Part shown: positions 1-14,265 of the stretch, in pieces
Numbering within the stretch: position 1 is the first letter of the stretch
Layout: every line of letters starts with the position of its first letter
Source of the DNA: Pelagibacteraceae bacterium AG-426-I15
GTDB taxonomy: Bacteria; Pseudomonadota; Alphaproteobacteria; Pelagibacterales; Pelagibacteraceae
Length of the DNA stretch: 64,000 nucleotides
Assembly: GCA_003213135.1 (NCBI GenBank)
Contig: QCNT01000003.1
Location: forward strand, 1-64,000
Reading direction: 5' to 3'
Position numbers and translations under genes: made by a program
Notes under the pieces: generated by a model
What the model saw: only the letters and a program-made list of their open reading frames with translations
What the model was told of the DNA's origin: nothing
The model's database searches: none

Positions 1-97
1 CAGGGGTTTTTTCCCGAATTTTTAAATAAACAAAGCCGTAGTTTTCTGTAACATTAGTTGTTTTAAGATTGAATTCCTATTTTTGTATAAGATATAT

Positions 98-1030
98 ATG
101 CAAGATAAATATCAAACAACAACAAAAAGCGAAATAAGTTTCTCTGGAATTGGATTACACTCCGGGGTTAATGTTGATGTAAATCTAGTCCCAGCTAATT
201 CAAATTCAGGAATTGTTTTTAAAAGAACAGATTTAGATAAAAATAATGAAATTGAAGCGAATTTTAAAAACGTTTCTTCAGCAAAACTTTGTACAAAGAT
301 TGAAAATAAATTTGGAGCAAGTGTTTCAACCATAGAACATTTAATGGCAGCATTTTACATATGCGGAATTGATAATCTTATTGTTAATTTAAATGGTCCA
401 GAGGTCCCAATCATGGATGGTTCAGCAAAAGATTTTGTAAAAATTATCAAAAATTGTGGTCTAAAGACTTTAGGAAGTAAAAGAAAATACGTAAAAATTA
501 AACAGAAAATAGAATTAAAAAGCGAAGAAGGAAAATTGATAAGCATAGTCCCGACAACAGACAAGTTTGAAGTAAAGTTTACATTAAACTATAATGACAA
601 TCCTTTAATAAAGACTCAAACAAATAAAGTAAATTTCCATGAAAAAAATTTAAAAGACATTTATAATGCAAGAACATTTTGTTTGTATGAAGATATAGAA
701 GAAATTAAATCTATAGGATTAGCAAAAGGTGGTTCATTGGATAACGCAATCGTAGTTAAGGGTAGTAAAATTCTTAACCAAGAAGGATTAAGATCAAAAA
801 AAGAATTTGTAAATCATAAGATACTCGATTTAGCCGGGGATTTTATGTTGTCAGGAGTAAGAGTAGTTGGAATGGTAGAATGCATACATGGTGGACACGC
901 TCTAACAAATGAATTCTTGAAAAAGATTTTTTCTGACAAGTCTAATTACGACGTTGTAGATAGCGAATCTTCCGCTACAAATGTTAGAAAAATACTTCCT
1001 TTAAACAAAAGATTGGCAGTAAACGCCTAA
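98..1030 (+). CDS. lpxC: UDP-3-O-acyl-N-acetylglucosamine deacetylase LpxC
   Basis: Zinc-dependent deacetylase for the committed step of lipid A synthesis, acting in the cytoplasm. The GLHSG motif lies near the N-terminus. The expected zinc ligands are present: His81 in TIEHLMAAF, His240 and Asp244 in HKILDLAGDF. The catalytic-loop HGGHAL follows at about His264. At about 310 aa it has family length. An in-frame TTG lies at 83, but the ATG at 98 gives the usual N-terminus (MQDKYQTTTKSEISFSGIG), so I start there. bamD follows after 48 bp on the same strand, matching the common alphaproteobacterial order lpxC-bamD. Confidence 0.95.
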   Translation: MQDKYQTTTKSEISFSGIGLHSGVNVDVNLVPANSNSGIVFKRTDLDKNNEIEANFKNVSSAKLCTKIENKFGASVSTIEHLMAAFYICGIDNLIVNLNGPEVPIMDGSAKDFVKIIKNCGLKTLGSKRKYVKIKQKIELKSEEGKLISIVPTTDKFEVKFTLNYNDNPLIKTQTNKVNFHEKNLKDIYNARTFCLYEDIEEIKSIGLAKGGSLDNAIVVKGSKILNQEGLRSKKEFVNHKILDLAGDFMLSGVRVVGMVECIHGGHALTNEFLKKIFSDKSNYDVVDSESSATNVRKILPLNKRLAVNA

Positions 1031-1078
1031 TTAAAACTTAAATTTACCCAGACAGCTTTTTTTGTTATTAATTCGGGT

Positions 1079-5617
<4,539 letters not shown>

Positions 5618-5618
<1 letters not shown>

Positions 5619-7645
5619 TACTTAATTAATTTTTTTTTAAGTCGAGCCCATCCCGGACTTCTGTATTCCTCATTTTCATCAAAAATTTCATCTTGATTGA
5701 AATCAAAATCATCAGAAATTTCTTTCTGAGGTTTTTCATTTCTTTCAATTCCTTCCTCTGGAAGTTCATTAATAAATCTTGACGGCAAACTATCCATCCA
5801 TTCACCGTGCCAAGCTCTTTGATTAGCAAAAGAAATATACGAGTTTTTTTTAGCTCTTGTTATTCCAACGTACGCTAATCTTCTCTCCTCTTCTAATGCA
5901 AAATCTCCTTTTTCCTCTAAAGATTTTTGATGAGGGAACAAACCTTCCTCCCATCCAGGTAAAAAAACTGTTTTGAATTCCAATCCTTTTGCAGCGTGGA
6001 TAGTCATTATATTTATTTTTTCATCGCCCCATTCCTGATCAATTGATGTAGCTAAAGCAACATGTTCTAAAAAACCCTGTAAATTATCATAATCATTCAT
6101 TGCTCTTAAAAGTTCTTTTAAATTTTCAATTCTATTCTCATTTTCTAAATCTTTTTTATTTTTTAACATTCCAGAATATCCCGACTCGTCTAAAATCATT
6201 TTTAAAAGATCATAATGTTTCAACTTTTTTAAATCTGATCTCCATTTATCAATCATTCCTAGCAACTGTTTTATTAAAGTTTTTGTTTTAGGTTTGAATT
6301 TATTTAACTGAAGAAGTTTACGAGAAGCATCTTCTAAACATATTTTATTTTTTGATGAAAATTCGTGCAATTGTTTAATTGTTGCACTTCCAATCCCTCT
6401 TCGGGGTGTGTTTATGATTCTCTCATATGCCAAATCATCAAATTTTTGATTTACTATTCTTAAGTAACAGATGGCATCTTTTACTTCTGCCCTTTCATAG
6501 AATTTAATGCCTCCAATAATTCTATAATTTATACCTATTTTTAAAAATCTTTCTTCAAACTCTCGAGTTTGATAAATAGCCCTAACAAGTATAGCTATAT
6601 CATTTAAAGAATTATTTTTTTTAACATTCTCCTCAATAATATTGCCTATTTCATGAGCTTCCTCTTTACCATTTTTGTAACAATTTAATTTTACCAAGTC
6701 TCCTTTATCACCATCAGTCCAAAGTTTTTTTCCTAGCCGATCTTTATTATGTGAAATTAAATAAGACGCAGTATCTAAAATGTTTTTTGTTGACCTATAG
6801 TTCTGTTCAAGCTTAAAAATTTTACATTTTGGATAAACTTTATCAAAGCTTAAAAAATTTTTTATTTCAGCGCCCCTCCAGCTATAAATTGATTGATCAT
6901 CGTCCCCAACACAACATATATTTTTATTTTCATTAACGATAAGATTTAACCATTTATTTTGAATAAAATTTGTATCTTGATATTCATCTACAAGTATATA
7001 CTTAAAGTTATTCGAGTAAATTTTTCTAATATCAGGATTTTTTTCAAACAATTTTACACAATAAAGAATTAAATCTCCAAAATCACATGAATTTAAATCT
7101 ATAATTTTTCTTTGATAAATTTTATAAATTTTTAAAATTTGATTTTCTAAAATAAGATTTTTTGACAATTTTACCTCTTCAGGAAGCAACCCTTTATTTT
7201 TCCACCTGTCTATAAATGCTAATATAAATTGAGGTGAGATTTTTTTAACATCAATGTTTTCTGCTTTTGAAATATTTCTGATTAATTTTTTTTGATCATC
7301 TGTATCTAAAATTGTAAAATTACTCTTTAGACCAACAGCTTCAGCATGTCTCCTCAAAAATTTTACGCTTATTGCGTGAAAGGTACCAAGCCAAGAGAGA
7401 GAACTCAGCTTTCCATTCAAATTTTTTAAAACCCTATCTCTCATTTCTTTTGCAGCTTTATTAGTAAAGGTCACACAAAGTATTTGATTTGGGTAAGCTT
7501 TCTTTTCATTTACAATGTAGGCCAATCTTGATGTTAGAACTTTCGTCTTTCCCGAGCCCGCACCTGCGACAACTAATGTTGGACCTTCAGTGTTTAAAAC
7601 CGCTGATCGCTGACCATCATTTAATTCTTTTAAAAAATTTTCCAT
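5618..7645 (-). CDS. uvrD: UvrD/PcrA-type superfamily 1 DNA helicase
   Basis: ATP-driven 3'-5' DNA helicase for repair and replication restart. SF1A motifs in order: Q motif LNDGQRSAV; Walker A GAGSGKT (about residue 30); Ia TFTNKAAKEMRDR; motif II VDEYQDTN; motif III DDDQSIYSWRGA; motif IV QNYRST; motif V NIMTIHAAKGLEF; motif VI YVGITRAKK. At 675 aa it is shorter than E. coli UvrD (720), mainly through a short, acidic C-terminal tail. Rep or PcrA naming would be equally defensible from sequence alone. The divergent AsmA-like gene starts 50 bp away. Confidence 0.92.
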
Positions 7646-7695
7646 TATGAATCACTTTATTTTTAGCTCTATACTGCTTATAAAACAACAACGTA

Positions 7696-9167
7696 ATGAA
7701 TAATTCAGCAGCAAATTTTGTTAAGTCTTACTTGAATAAAAAAAATATTAACAGTTTAAAAAAAATAACAAACATCAAATATCTTATAATACTAATAGTT
7801 GCTACAATCTCTATTATCGCAGTTTACTATTTTTTAAGACCAACTTTTTTTGATTACAATACAAATAAGAAAATTATTGAAAAAAAGGTTAGTGAATATC
7901 TTAAAATTAATTCAAGTATTAAGGGAGACATATCATTCAGTTTATTTCCGAGTCCAAGAATAATTGTTAAAAATTTAGAAGCAAAATTTGGTAATTCGAA
8001 AGATAAACCAGTTATATTTGATGAAACCAACTTTATAATTGCAATATCGAAACTTAGTTCCATTAAAGAGATAAAAATAAATAAATTCAATGTTAACAAA
8101 CAAAAAAATAAAAATACATCCAGAACAATTAAAAAAATATATTGAATATTTTCAAAAAAATGATGTAGATAACTTTTTATTAAGAGATACCGAAATCTTT
8201 TTTGTTGATGCACAAAATAATTTGATAGCAATTAATAATTTCAATTTAAATAATACGTTTGACGATATTAAAGAAAAAATATCGATAAAAGGTGTTTTTT
8301 CCCAAAATAAATTTAAACTTAAATTCATTAATAAAAAAAATCACGAAAAATATTTAGATTTTTCAGTACCAAACCTAAATACGAATTTTAAAATAATATT
8401 TGATAAAGAAAGCGATCTTCAAAAGAAATCTGGAAAACTAAATTTAAAAATTGTTGATAATATTCTCATCTTAAATTTTATTGGAGATAATTTTTACGAA
8501 ATTTCTAACTCTTTTTTCAGAAACAAATTTTTAAATTCAAAATTATATGGAAAGGTAAATTTTAAAGACAATTTTTATTTTGATCTTAATTTCAATATAA
8601 ATCAGGTAAATTTTAGAAAATTATTTCTTAACTACGTAACAATAGGACAAAATAGTAATAAAAATATTTTTAACATAAGCAAAAAAATAAACGGGAAAGC
8701 TAATGTCAAGATTAACCAAACAGAAACTTTTTTTGGAAAAGTTGGCGAAACCAATTTTGTCATGTTGTTTGAAAATGGGGATTTAAAAATTAAAAGTGGA
8801 TCCATCAACCTAGGCAAGAAAGGCAAATCCAAATTTACAGCTTCAATTTTGGGACAAGGAAAAGATCAAAGAATTAATTTTTTTATTAATTTTCTTTCTG
8901 AAGATAGTAACGATATTTTAAAAAAAATGAATTTAAATGTGGATTTGAAAAGCATTTCTTTTAATGCAATTGGCACAATCAATATTATGGAAAATAAGAT
9001 TAAATTTAAAAAATTTGACAGTAAATAATGAAAAAATAGTTGGTAGAAATCTTGTTGTTGTAGAAAATTCTTTTAATCAGAATGTCATTAAAGATAATTC
9101 TTTAGGTTTTTTTGATTTTTTTAAAATAAAAAAATTTATATTTGAAGCAAATCAAAATATTCAGTGA
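7696..9167 (+). pseudogene. AsmA-like inner-membrane/periplasmic protein, frame broken twice
   Basis: Reads as one AsmA-family protein of about 489 aa split over three frames. An N-terminal cytoplasmic stretch and one membrane segment (about residues 28-47, YLIILIVATISIIAVYYF) precede the AsmA-typical GDISFSLFPSPRIIVKNLEAKFG. The frame shifts at the 7-A run 8102-8108 and again at the 6-A run 9008-9013. Removing one A from each restores one continuous reading frame through NVNKQKIKIHPEQL and KIKFKNLTVNNEK. The family is implicated in outer-membrane lipid homeostasis. The defect may be a real pseudogene, a sequence error or a slippage site. The lack of other stops argues against old decay. Confidence 0.68.
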
Positions 9168-9169
9168 TA

Positions 9170-10561
9170 TTATCTATTAGGTTTAGTCATCTTTTTTGGG
9201 TTAACTATTTTTAAAAATTCTTTTTCCGAAATCAAACCTGATTTTATGGCCTCATCTTTTAAACTCGTTCCATTTTTGTGAGCTCTTTTAGCGATTTTAG
9301 CTGCATTGTCGTAACCTACTTTTGGTGAAAGAGCCGTAACTAACATTAAAGAATTTTCTAGTAGGGACTTAATTCTTTTCTTGTCTGCTTTTAATCCTTT
9401 TATACAGAAGTTAGCAAAAGCTTTTGAAGAATCTGCCATAATATTAATCGATTGTAATATGTTGTGTATAATCAAAGGCTTAAAAACATTTAATTCAAAA
9501 TGACCATGTGAGCCTGCCATTGTAATTCCATTATGATTACCAATTACTTTTACGCAAACCATTGTTACAGCTTCACACTGTGTTGGATTTACTTTCCCGG
9601 GCATTATAGAAGAGCCCGGTTCATTTTCTGGCAGTACAAGTTCGCCATAACCTGCTCTAGGACCAGACCCAAGAAATCTAATATCGTTTGCAATTTTCAT
9701 CAAACAAACAGCTGTCGTATTCATAGTGCCTGAAAAATTTACAATCGGATCATGAGACGCTAAGGCAGCAAATTTATTTTTTGTAGGTTTAAAGGGAAGC
9801 TTAGTTATTTTTCTTATTTCATTTACGATTTTACTATCGAAGCCTTTTTTTGTATTTAAACCCGTCCCAACAGCTGTACCACCTTGCGCCAAAAAATAAA
9901 TTTCATTAAGCGCTTTTTCAATCCTATCTATACATTTTTTTAATTGTGCATGATATCCGGAAAACTCTTGTCCCAAAGTTAAAGGAGTTGCGTCTTGTAA
10001 ATGGGTTCTTCCTAATTTTACAATTTCACTAAATTGTTTAACTTTTTTATTCAGCTCTTTTTCTAACAATTTTAAAGATGGTAAAAGTTTATTTTTTGCC
10101 TTCATGGCAATTGCAATATGCATCGCTGTCGGAAAAACATCATTAGTCGATTGGGATTTGTTAACATGATCATTAGGGTGTATTGGTTTTTTAGTTCCCA
10201 TTTTACCTCCCATCATTTGAATTGCTCTATTTGCTATCACCTCATTCACATTCATATTTGTTTGAGTTCCAGATCCAGTTTGCCAAACTTTAAGAGGGAA
10301 GTGTTTATCAAGTTTGCCCTTTATCACTTCATCAGCTGCTTTGATTATATATTTGCTTAATTTCCTGTCTAAATCCCCATTTTTAGAATTAACAATTGCT
10401 GCAGCTTTTTTTACAATAGCTATTGATTGAATTAAAATTGGTCTTACCAAAAAATCACCAATATCAAAGTATTTATTAGATCTCTGTGTTGACGCTCCCC
10501 AGTACTTATCACCAGGAACTTTTATTCTTCCAATAGAATCAAATTCAGTTCTATATTTCAT
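9170..10561 (-). CDS. fumC: Class II fumarate hydratase FumC
   Basis: Converts fumarate to malate in the TCA cycle as an iron-independent homotetramer. The fumarase/aspartase signature [13 protein letters not shown] is intact. So are [14 protein letters not shown]-type substrate residues (here [15 protein letters not shown]), the His motif [16 protein letters not shown] and [20 protein letters not shown] at 10573 would add four residues; I prefer the ATG at 10561 giving [11 protein letters not shown], about 463 aa as in E. coli FumC. It ends 3 bp from the convergent AsmA-like frame, so no room is left for a separate terminator. Confidence 0.96.
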   Translation of the reverse strand: MKYRTEFDSIGRIKVPGDKYWGASTQRSNKYFDIGDFLVRPILIQSIAIVKKAAAIVNSKNGDLDRKLSKYIIKAADEVIKGKLDKHFPLKVWQTGSGTQTNMNVNEVIANRAIQMMGGKMGTKKPIHPNDHVNKSQSTNDVFPTAMHIAIAMKAKNKLLPSLKLLEKELNKKVKQFSEIVKLGRTHLQDATPLTLGQEFSGYHAQLKKCIDRIEKALNEIYFLAQGGTAVGTGLNTKKGFDSKIVNEIRKITKLPFKPTKNKFAALASHDPIVNFSGTMNTTAVCLMKIANDIRFLGSGPRAGYGELVLPENEPGSSIMPGKVNPTQCEAVTMVCVKVIGNHNGITMAGSHGHFELNVFKPLIIHNILQSINIMADSSKAFANFCIKGLKADKKRIKSLLENSLMLVTALSPKVGYDNAAKIAKRAHKNGTSLKDEAIKSGLISEKEFLKIVNPKKMTKPNR

Positions 10562-10628
10562 TGATGTATCCAAGATATAGTAAGCATATTTAATTGTAAA
10601 TAATTTAAGAAATGACTGTGGAGATTTT

Positions 10629-11000
10629 ATGACAAATTTTAGCGATGTAAAAAAATTTATGGAAACTTTTGGCCAAGAAGTTAAGAAAAAAGCAGAGTTT
10701 CCATCTGATAAAATAGTGAAACTTAGATATGATTTAATTAAAGAAGAGCTAGACGAATTTGAACAAGCAATTAAAGAAAAAAATCTAAAAGAAGTTGCAG
10801 ATTCGCTTACTGATATTTTATATGTTACTTATGGAGCCGGCCATGCCTTTGGAATAGATCTAGACAAATGTTTTAATGAGGTACAAAGATCAAATATGAG
10901 CAAACTCGGAGATAACGGTAAACCAATTTATAATGAGCAAGGAAAAGTTATGAAGGGTCCCAAATACTTTGAGCCTAATCTTAAAAAGTTTGTTGAATAA
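10629..11000 (+). CDS. MazG-like nucleotide pyrophosphohydrolase
   Basis: Small all-alpha NTP pyrophosphohydrolase (MazG/HisE/dUTPase-like superfamily), 123 aa. The magnesium-binding pattern is visible as [11 protein letters not shown] (EExxE, about residue 40) followed by [13 protein letters not shown] (ExxD, about residue 60). The C-terminus [14 protein letters not shown]...GPKYFEPNL resembles the DR2231-like subfamily that hydrolyses non-canonical or deoxynucleotides. The exact substrate is not readable. The start ATG at 10629 follows GGAGATTTT. Immediately after its stop lies an odd tRNA-like 3' end (separate entry), so this gene marks the left edge of the accessory patch. Confidence 0.8.
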   Translation: MTNFSDVKKFMETFGQEVKKKAEFPSDKIVKLRYDLIKEELDEFEQAIKEKNLKEVADSLTDILYVTYGAGHAFGIDLDKCFNEVQRSNMSKLGDNGKPIYNEQGKVMKGPKYFEPNLKKFVE

Positions 11001-11048
11001 AGGGGCGTTGAACCACGAAACGGGGCTCGATTCCCCTTGGGACCGCCA
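11000..11048 (+). repeat. tRNA-like 3' end, possible old attachment-site remnant
   Basis: Directly after the MazG-like stop there is a GC-rich stretch. It has a T-arm-like hairpin (GGGG, loop CTCGATT, CCCC; 11022-11036), then TTGGGACC and a terminal GCCA at 11045-11048. No D-arm or anticodon arm could be fitted upstream. An 8-nt perfect complement (GGTCCCAA, 10956-10963) lies 93 nt from the CCA end, a tRNA-Ser-like size, but it is inside the conserved 3' end of the coding gene. The first ten bases, AAGGGGCGTT, are shared with both tmRNA-end repeats at 13598 and 14267. I read it as a leftover 3' end from an integration event; a divergent RNA gene is possible. Confidence 0.4.
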
Positions 11049-11111
11049 ATTTTTGGGAATCTAGACTATAAGTTATTTTTAAGGTAAATTATTTTAATTC
11101 AAAAGTTCAAA

Positions 11112-11960
11112 ATGTCTAAAAGTTATTTTCTTTTACTAGCAAAAAAAACGATAGTAAGTTTAATGAAGTTTTTGTTTCCTAAAAGCAAATTGACAAATCA
11201 AGCATATGACAGTGTTCATTTGGCACTTGCTACACAAAAGGAAATGAAAAAATTCAAAGATTTATCAATTAAAAATTATAAAGATTTATTTTTTCATTTT
11301 TCACCTATACCTAATGAAGATGAAATTAAAAATTTTTATGCAAATTTATACGCTCACTCAAGACAAAATTCTAAATTCTATATTGGTGAAAGAGAATTAT
11401 CCCAAATGATATTTTTAAAAAAAAATTTCAATTTTTTAAATAAAAAAATTTTAAATTTTGGATCTGGAAAAAGTGGTTTTTCATACCTGTGCAACTTACT
11501 AGGCGCAACAGTTACTGAAGTTGATTTAAAAAATAAGGAAGAGACTTTTTTTGATAAAGAAAATACATTTACTAATGATATGACTGTTTTGCGTAATCGA
11601 AAATTTGATTTAATTTATTCTTCTCACAGTTTGGAACATACTACTAAACTAAAAAAAACATTAGAAATTTTTAGTGAAATATCACATGATAACACACACT
11701 TCTTTATTGAGGTTCCAGAGGGAAATCATGATCTTAAAATTATGAAACTTAGAAGCAGACCTATTTCACATATTTTTTATTTTCAAAAAAATTTTTTTGA
11801 GAAAGCATTTGAAAATAAAGTAGAAAAAGATAGTTTTTTTAATCTTTTTGATAATGAAAATCTAAATAAATTTTCTGAAAGACATGCAGCTAACAATTTA
11901 ATATTATGGACTAACAGGAAGTTAAATACAGAGTTTATTAAAGATTTAAACTATGAGTAA
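11112..11960 (+). CDS. Class I SAM-dependent methyltransferase
   Basis: 282 aa protein with a Rossmann methyltransferase core. Motif I is ILNFGSGKSGFSYLCNLLGA (about residues 114-133) with an acidic residue after beta-2 (TEVDLKN). The post-motif FDLIYSSHSLEHTTKLKKTLEIFSE is typical of the Methyltransf_23/31 group. The substrate is unknown. Such proteins in accessory patches often modify polysaccharides or their lipid carriers, which is inference only. It has its own short upstream gap after the tRNA-like remnant, and its 3' end is 62 bp from the next gene. Confidence 0.75.
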   Translation: MSKSYFLLLAKKTIVSLMKFLFPKSKLTNQAYDSVHLALATQKEMKKFKDLSIKNYKDLFFHFSPIPNEDEIKNFYANLYAHSRQNSKFYIGERELSQMIFLKKNFNFLNKKILNFGSGKSGFSYLCNLLGATVTEVDLKNKEETFFDKENTFTNDMTVLRNRKFDLIYSSHSLEHTTKLKKTLEIFSEISHDNTHFFIEVPEGNHDLKIMKLRSRPISHIFYFQKNFFEKAFENKVEKDSFFNLFDNENLNKFSERHAANNLILWTNRKLNTEFIKDLNYE

Positions 11961-12022
11961 CACTCATCTTTAAAGGATAAATCTTCAGAATATTTATGTT
12001 ACTTTTTATAGTGTAATGATCG

Positions 12023-12698
12023 ATGTCAAGGATAACTGTCATTATTCTCATTTTTTTCTGTACTTTAATTGTTTTCAATAAAAAGATTGTTTCTTATTAT
12101 TATATAAATAAATTTTCTAATTGGGTAGAAAGACCTGTTAAAATTGATAAGCTAAATTTTAACTATTCTGGCCATGTCAAAATAGAAGGCATTAAGATCT
12201 TAAATAATAGCGAAAATTATTATAAAAACATATTTAGAGCTGAAAAAATCGACATTCATTTTGACATGGACTCAATTTTTTCAGACTTAATTTTAATAAA
12301 AAGTTTATACATTTATAACCCTGAATTTTTTTTAGTTGTAAAAATAAAAAAAGATAACCAAAATATTAATTATAAAAAAGAAGTTTACGAAGATAATATT
12401 GGTCTTGCAAAAAAAAATTAATGAAAATCCACCAGACAAAATTTGGCCAAAAAAAAATAGAGATATTAATTTTTTGGTAAAAAAATCAATTTTATCTGGA
12501 GGAATAGGTAATATTAAGGTTTCTAAAATCTCTAATCCATCAAAAGTTAAGCTGTCAAAGATGAAATTTTCTTCTTTTGGAAATGATAAAAAACATCAAC
12601 ATTATAAAGACGTTTTAAAGTTTATTCTTTATGATTTATATGCCAGAACAGAAGAAATTGGATTAAAAAAGGTATTAAAGGAAATTTACAAATTTTAA
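12023..12698 (+). pseudogene. Short AsmA/TamB-like membrane-anchored protein, frame broken once
   Basis: Two consecutive open frames give one protein of about 224 aa when one A is removed from the 9-A run 12409-12417; the joint reads GLAKKINENPPDKIWPKKN. There is an N-terminal membrane anchor (about residues 4-21, ITVIILIFFCTLIVFNKK). The pattern that follows (VERPVKIDKLNFNYSGHVKIEGIKILNN ... IFRAEKIDIHFDMDS) resembles the start of AsmA/TamB-type proteins, but it is far shorter than those families. The stop is 1 bp before the next ATG, so it was probably cotranscribed with the lyase-like gene. It could be a sequence error rather than a true pseudogene. Confidence 0.5.
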
Positions 12699-12699
12699 A

Positions 12700-13599
12700 A
12701 TGAAAAAACTATCTCTATACACCTTTCTTTTTTTGATGTTTTCTCTTTTTACTTCGCATTCGTTTGCAGTATCTTTTGAAAAAAATTGTAAGGTTCCCAA
12801 AGGTTCAATAAAAATAATAAAGATTGATGGAGAAAAATATAATCAATTTACTTTGAAAGATAAGGACAAAGGAGGTTGTTCTTCAGATAAAAAGTCAAGA
12901 CATGGCTCTCCTTATTGGGAAAGGGCGGAGTATGCACAAGTAAATACATTATCTAAAAAAAAAAATCATGAGATAAATTTTAAGGTTAAAATTTTAAAGG
13001 GATTTTTAGGTCAAAGAGAAACTTTTTTTCAAATTCATAATTACAACGAAAATTTTATGTCAGTTTATCCCTCATTAATGTTTAAATTCCATCCCAAAAA
13101 AACCAATGAATGTACTGGGTGTAGTAACTATTCTACTAGAACTATAAATTGTTTTGATAAAGATGGTCAGCCAAAAAAACAATGCTGGATAGAGGGTAGG
13201 GGAACTGAAGAGGGTAAATGGATAGAAGGAGAAAGTTATTCTAAATCACTCTCATTCTTTCAAATAGATTATTTAAGAGATTTTAAATGTTTAAAAAAAA
13301 AAGGGAAGTATTGCGCAAAATCAAAAGGTGGTCATGAAGAGAAAAAATTCCAAACAATTACTATAAATGATTTTTTAAAAAAATGGATAAATTTTAAAAT
13401 TGTAATTCCAAAAATAATAAATGAGAAGGGTTTAGTTACAATATTTATTAATGACAAAATAGTTTTTGATAAAGTTGTACATTTTCCAAAAAGGGGAACG
13501 CCAAGAATTAAATATGGTATTTACAGACCTGGGAATTTACAAGGAAACACAACATCTCAAATACTTTATTCAAAAATTAATGTTAATTCTAAAAAATAA
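12700..13599 (+). CDS. Exported protein resembling heparin-lyase-type polysaccharide lyases
   Basis: 299 aa with a clear Sec signal peptide (cleavage after about residue 24, SHSFA). The mature part is beta-rich. It contains RHGSPYWERAEY, QRETFFQIHNYN, a Cys-rich patch (ECTGCSNYST ... NCFDKDGQPKKQCW) and a late ILYSKINVN strand. This layout resembles the jelly-roll family PF14099 (heparin lyase I-like), but I cannot confirm catalytic residues, so lyase activity is a tentative reading. Its stop codon overlaps the left copy of the tmRNA-end repeat by two bases (13598-13599). Confidence 0.45.
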   Translation: MKKLSLYTFLFLMFSLFTSHSFAVSFEKNCKVPKGSIKIIKIDGEKYNQFTLKDKDKGGCSSDKKSRHGSPYWERAEYAQVNTLSKKKNHEINFKVKILKGFLGQRETFFQIHNYNENFMSVYPSLMFKFHPKKTNECTGCSNYSTRTINCFDKDGQPKKQCWIEGRGTEEGKWIEGESYSKSLSFFQIDYLRDFKCLKKKGKYCAKSKGGHEEKKFQTITINDFLKKWINFKIVIPKIINEKGLVTIFINDKIVFDKVVHFPKRGTPRIKYGIYRPGNLQGNTTSQILYSKINVNSKK

Positions 13600-13623
13600 G
13601 GGGCGTTCTGTTGCCAGGTGCCC
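13598..13623 (+). repeat. Left att-like copy of the tmRNA 3' end (26 bp)
   Basis: Identical over 26 bp to 14267-14292 and in the same orientation. It starts AAGGGGCGTT and ends CCAGGTGCCC. Beyond the identity, the next roughly 18 bp are only about half matching, as expected for a displaced end of a related but different tmRNA allele. It begins inside the stop codon of the upstream lyase-like gene. Confidence 0.8.
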
Positions 13624-13695
13624 TGAACCTCATTTCGTTAATCCTTGTTATATAATAATTATTTTACAACCTAAAGCCCAAAACTGGTTCTTCAC

Positions 13696-13724
13696 TGCGT
13701 CGGTATTGCGTCAGGAATTGCGTC
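13696..13724 (+). repeat. Three TGCGTC direct repeats (left arm)
   Basis: TGCGTC occurs at 13696, 13707 and 13719, spaced 11 and 12 bp, about one DNA helical turn. The first copy sits in TCACTGCGTC, a ten-base string that recurs at 14202 next to the right repeat. This fits protein binding on one DNA face, for example integrase arm sites; the function is inferred. Confidence 0.55.
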
Positions 13725-13741
13725 AGGATAGGATGATCTCT

Positions 13742-14182
13742 ATGAAAAAAACTGCAACTGAAAGACTTAAAAGAAGAGCTGACATATTTGGTGAAATAAA
13801 ATTATATATAATATTAATTATAATAGGCGCAACTTTAGGGGGTTTATATGCATCACCTTGGCCAACATATTTTAAAATTATAATTTTTGGTTTTTTATTT
13901 TTATTATTTCAAATTCTTAATGAACTTTCTAGAATTGCAAATTTAAATGACAAATCAATAGAAACTTCAATTCTTACATTTTTTCAATTAAATCTTATGG
14001 GAAAAAAACAGGGAATTAAAGAAAACCAAGCAGATTTGAAAAGGGCTGAACTTCAAGAGTCGGTTGCCCAGGATTTGATAATAAAAAGAATGTTATTTGG
14101 TGATAATGAATCTTTATTTATAATTTTTGCATTATTTCTGCTTGGAATCTCTGCAACCATAACGGTATTTTTAATTACATAA
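13742..14182 (+). CDS. Small membrane protein of unknown function inside the element
   Basis: 146 aa from the ATG at 13742 (an in-frame ATG at 13733 is the alternative). The charged N-terminus MKKTATERLKRRADIFGEIK is followed by two adjacent membrane segments (about residues 20-38 and 44-62), a charged central region (NLMGKKQGIKENQADLKRAELQESVAQD, which may be a short coiled coil) and a C-terminal membrane segment (about 122-144). I do not recognise a family. It is the only gene between the two tmRNA-end repeats, so it may be cargo of the element. Confidence 0.55.
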   Translation: MKKTATERLKRRADIFGEIKLYIILIIIGATLGGLYASPWPTYFKIIIFGFLFLLFQILNELSRIANLNDKSIETSILTFFQLNLMGKKQGIKENQADLKRAELQESVAQDLIIKRMLFGDNESLFIIFALFLLGISATITVFLIT

Positions 14183-14205
14183 TTAATGAAAAAACTTTTT
14201 CTCAC

Positions 14206-14222
14206 TGCGTCCACAGTGCGTC
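14206..14222 (+). repeat. Two TGCGTC direct repeats (right arm)
   Basis: TGCGTC at 14206 and 14217, spaced 11 bp, located about 45-60 bp inside the right copy of the 26-bp repeat. They have the same orientation as the left cluster. The two clusters are the only places in this patch where I see the motif in phased series. Confidence 0.5.
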
Positions 14223-14265
14223 ACAAAATTTTTAATTGTTGATATTAAATAAGAATTAGAGATTT

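Noticed and set aside
1-82. Possible end of an upstream gene or terminator (CAGGGGTTTTTTCCCG)
   Set aside because: Only 82 bp are available, no open frame can be followed, and the short GGGG/CCCG arms do not make a convincing hairpin with a proper tail.
10956-11048. A complete tRNA-Ser of 93 nt
   Set aside because: The acceptor stem and T-arm fit, but D-arm and anticodon stem do not form and the 5' half is a conserved coding region, so I list only a tRNA-like 3' end.
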